Assembly (NCBI GenBank): GCA_002726335.1
Contig: PBSR01000091.1
Location: 1 to 21,814 of the forward strand
DNA from: Gemmatimonadaceae bacterium
GTDB lineage: Bacteria > Latescibacterota > UBA2968 > UBA8231
DNA: 21,814 nucleotides
Direction of reading: 5' to 3'
In this document: positions 8,301 through 15,900 of the stretch, in pieces
Layout of the letters: every line of letters begins with the position of its first letter
Numbering within the stretch: position 1 is the first letter of the stretch
Position numbers and translations under genes: made by a program
Notes under the pieces: model-generated
Database searches by the model: none
The model's input: only the letters and a program-made list of their open reading frames with translations
What the model was told of the DNA's origin: nothing

Positions 8301-11300
8301 TCTGCCTGGCGCGGGCGATGATGAGTCCGGCTGATGTCGTGGCCCTGTCCTCGGATGTGCGCGGAAAGGTCATGACGTCGAGCTCTTCGGTCTCGAGTGC
8401 CCTGTCCCACTCATCGAGAGAGAGGATGGGCGTCCTGGTGCGCAGTCCGACATCGTCGTAGACCCACCAGCCTTCTGTCAGCCCCCAGATCAGCAGATCC
8501 AGACGAGAGGCGATGACCGTTTCTACCAACAGTATCACACCTTCAGGCACCAGCAGATGCGCCAGATTCTGCACGGAGGCCCGAATATCAGGCGTCGCGT
8601 GGACGACATTATAGCCGATGATGATGTCGAAGGAGGCCCGGTCGAGGCCTTGTCGGGTCGGGTCTTTCGAAATGTCGAGAACCGAGAAGTGGACATCCTG
8701 ATATCCGCGTTCGCTCGACGCCTGTCGGGCGCGTTCGACGAAGGATGATCCCAGGTCCGTGAATGTGTAGTCCACGGACCTGTCACCCAAGGCTTCGAGG
8801 ACGACCTGGGACAATTCGCCCGTACCGCCTCCAACCTCCAGGATGCGCAGAGGGCGTCCAGCTGGAGCCACTCGCGCGGCATCGCGAATGAGCTGACCCA
8901 CCACGTGGAGATAGATCCTGTCGTTCGCGTGAGGCGGCACGTCCGCGAAGTGTTCGGTCAATAGCCGGTCTGTTCCATCCGGATAGAGCACCTCGAGGGG
9001 GGCAACACTGCCACTGACCACCTCTGAGAGTCGTTCGGTACAGTGGCTGAGCATGCGACCGATGCCCGTGTACGCCGGATAGCGGTCCGCCAGAAGTTGC
9101 AGCAAAGCATCGGGAGACCGAGGGGGCTCGGTGAAGTACAACTGCCCCTCTCTCGCGTGCACTATGCCATCATCGATCAACAGGTCGAGGAGAGCGTTAA
9201 AGAGACACTCGTAGATGGGCAGCGTCGACAGCTTGCTCATGCACGTGTGCCGCGTCCATGTCTGCTCACCCTCTGCCAGGCCCGCGAAGAGCCGGTGGTA
9301 CACGAGGCTGGCACTCAACTCTTCGATGAGGCTGGCCAGTTCAGGGATCTGGCCGAGGGTCGTGATGTCGAGCCGCTGCTCGGCTTCGTAGGTGATGGCC
9401 GAAATCTGACCGGCGAGACCGGCCGCGTCGCGTGTCAGGCCAGCGATCGCATCGTCGGCCGGGTCTCGGCCAGTTGATGTTCCGGGCTGCGACAGGCTGG
9501 CCCCCGTCTCTTTCACCCGAAAGGGGGAGCGTCCAGTCAGCACGAGTCGACACTGTGCCTGCTGACTCATGTATTCAGCGAAAGCCAGGCCCATGGAGCC
9601 CAGGCCTCCCGTGATCAGATAGGTCCCACCGTCTCTGATCGCCATCGGACGTTGCGGTATGGGCAGGCTCTGGGGAATCCATTCCCGGATCCAGCGCTGA
9701 CCCTTTCTCCAGACCGTGAGATTCGATGAAGCCACGACGCCGATCTCATGCCGGATCTGACCGACCGCCGCCTGGATATCGTTGATCTCGAGATCCACGT
9801 GGTGACACTGGAGGTTCGGAAACTCCAGGGGCACGACAGCCGACAGGCCGGACACTGTCGCGTGCAGCGGAGTCAGTTCTTCTGTCCCTGTTACCTCGTA
9901 ACAGGGAGACGTGAACGCGACCCACCGGCCTCGAAGATCGATGGTTCGATCTGCCAGCGACTGGGCCAGGCACAGCAGGCTGTGGAAGCCGTGTTCCAGT
10001 GTGTCGGCCTTCTGGTCGCTACACAGACCCCAGAGATGGACCACGAGATCGGGCACCGTATCGAGCGCTTCGACGAGGGTGGCATAGTCGTCGGGTGCAG
10101 AGGGGCGAAGGGTACCGCGCCCATCACGGAGTCGACCTTGTCCATCACCTGGCTGGACGCTTGTGACGCGTGTCCCCATCGCTTCCAGGTCACCGCGAAC
10201 ACTCTCTCCCAGCGCAGAGCCATCGTCGAAGAGCAGGCAATGGTCGGGCCGCCAAGTCTCGTCCGTGCGGCCTGGCTCCACGTGCCACTGTGGCGCATAG
10301 AACCAATCCTCGATTGCCTTCGCTGGCTGCGGCTGGGGCTGTGGTTGTGGCTCGTCAGGGACAGAGGCCAAGTCAGATCTGTCGATCCAGTGACGCTCTC
10401 GGGCAAAGGGGTATCCCGGCAGGCTGACTCGCCTCACCGTTTCTCCTGCACCACGGGCGTTCCAGTCCACATCGATGCCCCGCGTCCAGACCTGCCCGAT
10501 CGCCTGCGCCAAGGTGTCCCCGTCGGTCGAATTCTGTCGCGGGTTGGGAAGGGAAGTGACGACGGCCACGTCCTTCGTCAGCCGATCCGCAATCCGGGAC
10601 AGCACGTTGGATGGCCCGACTTCCAGCAGGATACCGCAGCCCTGTTGCACGAGGAAATCGATGCCGGCTGAGAACCGGACGGTTCCTCTCAGGTGGGCGG
10701 TCCAGTAGCTCGGATCCATCGCCTGCTGAGCGCTGAGCGGCTCACCCGTGGTATTGGAGATGATCGGGATCCGGGGTTCGCCAAGGGCTACGCCGCGCAT
10801 CACCTCCTCAAAAGGCGCCAGGACGGGATCCATCATGTGGGAATGGAAGGCGTGAGACGTGGCCAGGCGTCGGCCCGAGATGCCGTCGGCGTTCAGACGT
10901 TGCTCCAGCGCGACGATCTGATCCTCGCTGCCGGAGACGATGGTCTGATCCGACGTATTGATCGCTGCCACATCCAGTTGCGGTCTCAGGTACGCCATGG
11001 CCTCGGCTTCGACCAGAGGCACAGCGAGCATAGCGCCGTCCGGCATGGATTGCATCAGTCGACCCCGCGCCGAGATGATGCGGATGGCCTCCTCCAGGGA
11101 GAAGACGTCAGCCAGGCACGCTGCGACGTATTCGCCGAGACTGTGGCCGATCAGGTAATCCGGCTTCACGCCCCAGTGCATCCAGAGCCTGGCCAGCGCA
11201 ACTTCCACAACAAACAACGCGGGCTGCGCCGAATCCGTCCGGGTCAGTGCCTGCGACGATGTCGCCGTTGCAGGTTGGAGAAAACTCAGTGACTCCTGCG

Positions 11301-12993
11301 GAGCGTGCTGTCGCAGCAATTCGCAACAGTGATCCAGCTCATCGCGAAAGAAGGGCTCTGTCTCATACAGTTCGGCCGCCATTTCGGGATGCTGTGACCC
11401 CTGGCCTGGAAACAGGAACGCAACGGGAACGCCTGTGTCAGCAATACCGGCCGGCCGTCGATCAACGCGCAGTTCGCGAACGATCTCTTCCAGCGTGTCA
11501 CCGCAAACGGCACTCCGCCAGCCGAAGGCCTGACGGCCGATCTGCAAGGTGCTGGCCACCGCGGCCGGTGCAAGTTCCGGGTTGGCCTCCAGATGGTCGG
11601 CCAACTGCCTCCTGGCTTGGGTGAGTGCGCTCGCCGAACGTGCCGACACTGGCACGATGGCGGGTCGGCGGCTGGCTGAAGGTTGGATCCCGACAGGCGC
11701 CTGCTCGAGCACTATGTGAGCATTGGTCCCACCGATGCCGAAGGAGCTGACGCCCGCGCGCCGTGGGCCGTCTGTGGCAGGCCATGGACGTAGATGCGCG
11801 TTGACGTGGAACGGGCTGTTCTCGAGATCAGTTTCTGGATTGGGCGACTCAAAGTGCAGCGAAGGCGGGATCTGGCCGCGCTCCATGGCGAGCACCGTCT
11901 TCATCAGACCGGCGACGCCTGCCGCCTCGTCCAGATGTCCAATGTTCGTCTTGAGGGAGCCCAGGGCGCAGGAGGCCGCTCGATCGCCGGATCCGAAGAC
12001 CCGGGACAAGGCCTGGATCTCGATGGGGTCGCCGATTTGCGTTCCGGTTCCGTGCGTCTCGATATACTGGATCGTGTCGGGTTCGACGCTGCCCACCGAC
12101 ATCGCCTCGGCGACGACAATCGCCTGCCCCGAGATACTGGGTGCCGTATACCCTGCCTTGTCGGCGCCGTCATTGTTGATGGCAGAACCAAGGATCACCG
12201 CGCGGATGGTGTCGCCATCAGCCAGCGCATCTTCGAGGCGACGCAGTACGACGAGTCCGACACCGTTGCCGCTCACCGTGCCTGCCGCCTTGGCGTCGAA
12301 GGCTCTGCAGTGGCCGTCTGGAGAGGTGATTGTGTTCTCCTGGTGCACATAGCCCTGGTCCTGCGGCAGTTGTACCGAGGCACCACCGGCCAGTGCCATA
12401 TCGCACTCGTAATCGAGCAGGGACTGGCAGGCCATGTGAACGGCGACGAGAGAGGAGGAGCAGGCCGTGTTTACGTTGACGCTGGGGCCTTTGAGATTCA
12501 GCCGGTACGACACACGGGTGGGGAGATAGTCGCCGCTGTTCCCAATCAGATACTGCAGGTGGCTGACAGATGGCGGGAGGTCGGGATTGCGGAACAGATG
12601 AAACAGCAGATACGTGCTCCAGCCACAACCCGCATAGACGCCGATTCGACCGTCGAAGCGCTCCGGCACGTGCCCCGCATCTTCCAGGGCATGCCAGGAA
12701 CTCTGAAGGAAGAGACGATGTTGGGGGTCGGTCATCTCCGCCTCACGTGCCGTCATCCCGAAAAAGGGAGCGTCGAAGAGCTCGACGTCGTCGAGATAGC
12801 CATTGGCCGGCACAAAGTCAGGGTTGCGCAACAATGTCTCGGGCACGCCCGCCGCAGCCAGTTCCTCGGGCGTGAAGAAACGTATCCCCTCAACACCCCC
12901 CTTAAGAAGCTGCCAGAACTGCTCAACGTCCGGGGCGCCGGGGAAACGTCCTGCCATGCCGACGATCGCGATGCGGTCTTTGGCGTCACTCAT
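5314..12993 (-). CDS. Single-module type I PKS: KS-AT-KR(split by C-MT)-DH-ER-carrier
   Basis: Adds one C2 unit to the peptide from the upstream NRPS. The 2559-residue protein starts at ATG 12993, giving MSDAKDRIAIVG, a standard KS opening. KS: Cys178 (TACSSS), His314 (THGTGT), His353 (NIGH). AT: Ser618 in GHSLGEY and HAFH 714-717, the malonyl-CoA signature. A (PQ)n linker leads to the KR structural half, then the NADPH loop TGGLGSMG (1128-1135). A C-methyltransferase follows (GGGTG 1388-1392, His1465 in NVVHATPD). The KR resumes near 1590, with Ser1678, Tyr1691 and Asn1695 intact. DH: HxxxGxxxxP at 1819-1828 and Asp2001. ER: AAGGVG near 2237-2242. Carrier: Ser2503 in NGDSL. All catalytic residues I can check are present, so the unit should be alpha-methylated and fully reduced. 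The KR-DH-ER order and the MT position are unusual. The stop TGA is 1 base before the next ATG. Confidence 0.97.
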   Translation of the reverse strand: MSDAKDRIAIVGMAGRFPGAPDVEQFWQLLKGGVEGIRFFTPEELAAAGVPETLLRNPDFVPANGYLDDVELFDAPFFGMTAREAEMTDPQHRLFLQSSWHALEDAGHVPERFDGRIGVYAGCGWSTYLLFHLFRNPDLPPSVSHLQYLIGNSGDYLPTRVSYRLNLKGPSVNVNTACSSSLVAVHMACQSLLDYECDMALAGGASVQLPQDQGYVHQENTITSPDGHCRAFDAKAAGTVSGNGVGLVVLRRLEDALADGDTIRAVILGSAINNDGADKAGYTAPSISGQAIVVAEAMSVGSVEPDTIQYIETHGTGTQIGDPIEIQALSRVFGSGDRAASCALGSLKTNIGHLDEAAGVAGLMKTVLAMERGQIPPSLHFESPNPETDLENSPFHVNAHLRPWPATDGPRRAGVSSFGIGGTNAHIVLEQAPVGIQPSASRRPAIVPVSARSASALTQARRQLADHLEANPELAPAAVASTLQIGRQAFGWRSAVCGDTLEEIVRELRVDRRPAGIADTGVPVAFLFPGQGSQHPEMAAELYETEPFFRDELDHCCELLRQHAPQESLSFLQPATATSSQALTRTDSAQPALFVVEVALARLWMHWGVKPDYLIGHSLGEYVAACLADVFSLEEAIRIISARGRLMQSMPDGAMLAVPLVEAEAMAYLRPQLDVAAINTSDQTIVSGSEDQIVALEQRLNADGISGRRLATSHAFHSHMMDPVLAPFEEVMRGVALGEPRIPIISNTTGEPLSAQQAMDPSYWTAHLRGTVRFSAGIDFLVQQGCGILLEVGPSNVLSRIADRLTKDVAVVTSLPNPRQNSTDGDTLAQAIGQVWTRGIDVDWNARGAGETVRRVSLPGYPFARERHWIDRSDLASVPDEPQPQPQPQPAKAIEDWFYAPQWHVEPGRTDETWRPDHCLLFDDGSALGESVRGDLEAMGTRVTSVQPGDGQGRLRDGRGTLRPSAPDDYATLVEALDTVPDLVVHLWGLCSDQKADTLEHGFHSLLCLAQSLADRTIDLRGRWVAFTSPCYEVTGTEELTPLHATVSGLSAVVPLEFPNLQCHHVDLEINDIQAAVGQIRHEIGVVASSNLTVWRKGQRWIREWIPQSLPIPQRPMAIRDGGTYLITGGLGSMGLAFAEYMSQQAQCRLVLTGRSPFRVKETGASLSQPGTSTGRDPADDAIAGLTRDAAGLAGQISAITYEAEQRLDITTLGQIPELASLIEELSASLVYHRLFAGLAEGEQTWTRHTCMSKLSTLPIYECLFNALLDLLIDDGIVHAREGQLYFTEPPRSPDALLQLLADRYPAYTGIGRMLSHCTERLSEVVSGSVAPLEVLYPDGTDRLLTEHFADVPPHANDRIYLHVVGQLIRDAARVAPAGRPLRILEVGGGTGELSQVVLEALGDRSVDYTFTDLGSSFVERARQASSERGYQDVHFSVLDISKDPTRQGLDRASFDIIIGYNVVHATPDIRASVQNLAHLLVPEGVILLVETVIASRLDLLIWGLTEGWWVYDDVGLRTRTPILSLDEWDRALETEELDVMTFPRTSEDRATTSAGLIIARARQTKASSLLGHRPADSEPRRTIDRIETIEQAGSVVEYVQVDVANQDDMDRLCDHLQSTTGELDGIVHTAGELGQGIIRLKSRQDIDRTFAPKIHAADGLDKLLSSFNPSFLLLCSSMSSIAPIVGQADYAAANAFLDAYAFSADRQFETRVVSITWGFWQELGMIAKARGDLTQQEDLIAQIKRSGLANAGISAFERILENPSPAQVVVTPESLAGPVSQPAPSHHPWFDRVVPFSDEGVYVEGTVSPDSAWVLDEHRVLGKSVLPGTAYLEMARAAACEVSGSATIELRNVYFLRPLVVEDATTTELRTVLQKREHGWDFSILSRTGVIGSDSWLEHTRGEIHDISQAVPGGDMPDEMAGPVIDLKAIRTNCEGDAIRTGSSPADLQTFEDSMSAFGPHWHNLVEARFGTDQAFGEFKLKDVYASELTLIQLHPALLDNATGFLKVRQETESAVPFSYRSIRILGSLPAHVYSHIRKRNRSDDGSVSYDLTIADPAGRVIVDIEAYTMRTVRGGGATSRLFAEVDPENAALTLHQPGSLSTFFLTPEVRQPLADDEVEIEVKATGLNFIEVLFSLEMLPDLVEGRFPYGLECAGIVSRCGAQVGRFQVGDEVVAFTNGCYKAFAVAASRTVAPKPATLSMAQAATIPAAYMTAWHALTGPGRLVAGERILIHSAAGGVGLAAVHVARWLGAEVLATAGTEEKRAYLQSIGVDHVTDSRRSGFGQQVMVATDGQGVDVVLNSLGQEFTGESMSTLARYGRFVELGKRGMFENADLDLAPFQRQLTFTAVDVGPDLPNFEEIWRQLIEHIDAERLPPLPCRTFPSTEPGEGFAYMARGQHIGKIVFTFGPPEDLIKSTSSPDTEGRSFASIVGHPTDDATDQIPSEAYARSAPTSLSPGDDVLTDAEEASSTEEAVAQIWAELLGAPSLRREDDFFDLNGDSLLAAQVISQVHGELGVKLPFSAIFDAPTLQQLAQEIDQVLGTLSDAADDDREEGII
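5324..5329 (-). promoter_or_regulatory. Ribosome binding site that sets the start of the third gene
   Basis: AGAAGG on the minus strand, about 11 bases before ATG 5312 and inside the last PKS codons. It supports starting the NRPS at 5312 rather than at the in-frame ATG at 5411, which would add 33 residues lying in the PKS carrier region without family resemblance. The PKS stop (5316-5314) sits between this site and the ATG, so re-initiation by the same ribosome is likely. Confidence 0.6.
8240..9520 (-). other. C-methyltransferase domain inserted inside the KR Rossmann fold
   Basis: Residues about 1160-1585 of the PKS. Before the insert stand the KR dinucleotide loop TGGLGSMG and the strand LVLTGRS. 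After it come VVEYVQVDVANQDDM and HTAG, the next elements of the same KR fold. The insert has the PKS C-methyltransferase layout: a helical lid (YHRLFAGLAEGE), ILEVGGGTGEL for SAM, YTFTDLG, NVVHATPD with the His usually taken as catalytic, and LTEGWWVYDD. Expected reaction: transfer of methyl from SAM to the alpha carbon of the beta-ketoacyl intermediate before ketoreduction. This fits an AT that selects malonyl rather than methylmalonyl. Boundaries are approximate. Confidence 0.88.
10324..10350 (-). repeat. Pro-Gln dipeptide repeat in the AT-KR linker
   Basis: Nine codons encode P-Q-P-Q-P-Q-P-Q-P between the end of the AT and the DWFYAPQW opening of the KR structural half. Codons vary (CCA/CCC/CCG, CAA/CAG), so the repeat is kept at protein level. 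It probably acts as a stiff, extended spacer; this role is inference. Confidence 0.8.
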
Positions 12994-12999
12994 ATCACA

Positions 13000-15900
13000 T
13001 CAACCCCGTCGTCGCCGTCTTGCTCGAAGACGCAGTGCGGCTCGATCCGTCACCTCGCGGCCATCGTCGTCCTCTTGCTCCTCGCTCGACAGATGCATAG
13101 CCAGTGAAGCGACCGTCGGATACTCGTAGAAGGTGATGATGGATAGTTCGACACCATGTTCCTGTTGCAGCTGTCTGTGTACGGTGATGATGGACATCGA
13201 GTGTGCGCCGAGATCGAAGAAATTGCCGTCGCGGCTGACCTGCTCGACGCCGAGCACGTTGGCGAAGGCGACGGCGATCATCCGTTCCGTCTGATTCGTT
13301 GCCGCCACATAGACTTTCTCTGGATCCGTCACACCATCGGGTGCCGGGAGGCGGGCACGATCGAGCTTGCCATTGATGGTGAGGGGGAAGGCATCGAGGA
13401 AGACGAAGTGGGAGGGAACCATGTACGCCGGTAGATGGCTGGTCAAAAAGCGGCGCAGATCGCTGAGACCTGGTCGTTGACTGGTGGCGGTCAGGCAGTA
13501 GGATACGAGACGCGTCGCAGGCTCCTGCTGATCGGCGATGACAATCGCCTCCCGCACGAGTGGGTGCATCGCCAGGCGTGCTTCGATCTCGCCGAGCTCG
13601 ACGCGAAACCCCCTCACCTGAACCTGAGAATCGATCCGTCCCAGATACTCGATATCCCCGTCGGGCCGCAGGCGACCCAGATCTCCGGAGCGGTAGACTC
13701 GGTCCTGCCCTCCGGGGCGGAATGGATCGATCGTGAACTTCTCTGACGTCAATTGCTCTCGGTGCAGGTAGCCCTGGGCCACGCCGTCCCCGCCGACCCA
13801 GATCTCGCCAGGTACGCCGAGCGGTGACGGCTGCCCGTGGTCGTCGACGATATAGAGTCGCAAGTCCGGCAGGGGGGGGCCGATCAGACTCGCGCGCTGA
13901 TCGAGATCGCTCAGCCGGATCGGTCGATACGTTACGTGTACGGTCGTCTCCGTTATGCCATACATGTTGACGAGTTCAGGATGCGAATCGCCCCGCCGAT
14001 CGAACCACGGGCGCAATCTCTCGCAGTCGAGGGCTTCACCACCGAAGATGACGTAACGAAGGGCCAACTCATGGGCCGAATCCGTGTCTGTGTCGGCGGT
14101 GATCAGTTGATGGAAGGCGGACGGTGTCTGGTTGAGAACCGTCACCTTCTCGCGCGCGAGAAGGTCGAGCAGGTCCCCCGGCGAGCGGCTCAACTCCTGA
14201 GGCACGACGACCAGTCGGCCACCGTAGAGCAGGGCACCCCAGATCTCCCAGACCGAGAAATCGAAAGAATAGGAGTGGAAGAGGGTCCACACGTCCGAAT
14301 TGCTGAAGTCGAACAGATTCCGGGTCGAATGGAAGAGACGGGTCACGTTCGCGTGCGTGACGACGACCCCCTTCGGCTGTCCCGTCGATCCGGATGTGTA
14401 GATAACGTAGGCCGGATCGTGTGAGTGAGCATGCGCACCCAGGTTTCCAGATGAGCACGCCAGAATGGCGTGCGCGTCCTCTGCCAGGTCGAGGATCTCG
14501 ACGGCCCCCACATCGATCTGCGTCACCAGGTCAGCCTGGGTCACTAGATGGCTGAGCTCTGCATCCTGGATCATGAATCTGACGCGTTCGGCCGGATACA
14601 TCGGATCGAGTGGAACGTAAGCGGCGCCCGCCTTGAGGATCCCCAGAATCGAGACCACAACATCGACGCCCCGGTTCATGTAGAGGCCGACCCGTTCACC
14701 CGTCTGAACACCCCGTGTGCGAAGAGACCGCGCCAGTCGGTTTGCCTGTTCATTCAGTTCGGCATAGGTGAGTTGTCGCGTCTCGGCGCCTGAATCGACC
14801 ACAGCGATGCGATCAGGGTTCAGACTCGCCTGGTGCTCGAACCACGCGGGCAGCGTCGGCGTCGTCGATGGTTCAACCACGGGTCGATCACACCATTGCA
14901 AGGCTTGCTGCCGTTCGGTCGGGGGAAGGATGTCGAGTTGAGCAACGCTTTGCAGAGGATCCTGCAGCAGGCCTCGCACGATCCGCTCGTACTGGTGGGC
15001 CATCCTCGCGACTCGATCCGGCAGGAAAAGGTCGGAATTGTAGGTGATGTCGAGGCGCAGATCCGACCCCGCCTCCTCGAAGCTGAAACTGAGGTCGAAC
15101 TTGCTCATGTCGTAGTCTTCGACGAATGGCGACACCGAGATGCCCGGCAGAGACAACTCGTACGACTCGACGTTCTGAAGGGTCACCGTCACATCGAAGA
15201 GCGGATTGCGGCTGGGATCACGTTGCAGGTTCAGTTCGTCGATCACTCGGTCCACCGGATACATCTGGTGTTCGAGGCACGCCGTCACACGTTCCGAGGT
15301 CAGACACAGGAAATCCTGAAGCGAACCAGTGGGATCGATGCGCAGCCGGAGCGGGAGTGTGTTGATGAAGTAGCCGACCAGGCCCTCCAGATCCGTGTGC
15401 GAACGCCCAGCCGTCGGCAGGCCGACAGTGATATCCTGCTGTCCGGTGTGGCGATGGAGCAGCACGTTGACGCAGGCGACGAGGCCCATGAACAGGCTGG
15501 CGCCGCATTGCTGGCCGAAGGCTCGCAGCTTGTCGGTTGTTTCTGCTCCCAGCCAGTGGGTCACCGTGTGGCCACCATAGGTCTTGATCGCAGGCCGGGG
15601 CATGTCAGTCGGCAACTGAAGGGCGTCGGGCTCCTGCTGGAACTGGGAGAGCCAGAAAGCCCTCGCGGTTTCCTCATCGCCTGCTGTCAGGCGATCGGTC
15701 TGCCAGCAGGCGTAGTCCTTGTACTGTATTCGAAGTGAGTGCAATTGCGGCGGAAGATCTCGACAGATCGCCTCGTACAGCGTTCCGATGTCGGCGACGA
15801 GGATCTTCAGGCTCCATTCATCCCCGACGATGTGATGCATGTTGAACAGGAGCACATGGCGCTCTGGCGCCAGCTTCAGGACCGACAGGCGCAGGACAGG

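Noticed and set aside
11794..13107. A 437-codon open frame on the plus strand opposite the KS region
   Set aside because: It lies wholly antisense to the KS and the end of the first NRPS, shows no recognisable domain, and is the kind of long antisense frame that codon bias in GC-rich genes produces.
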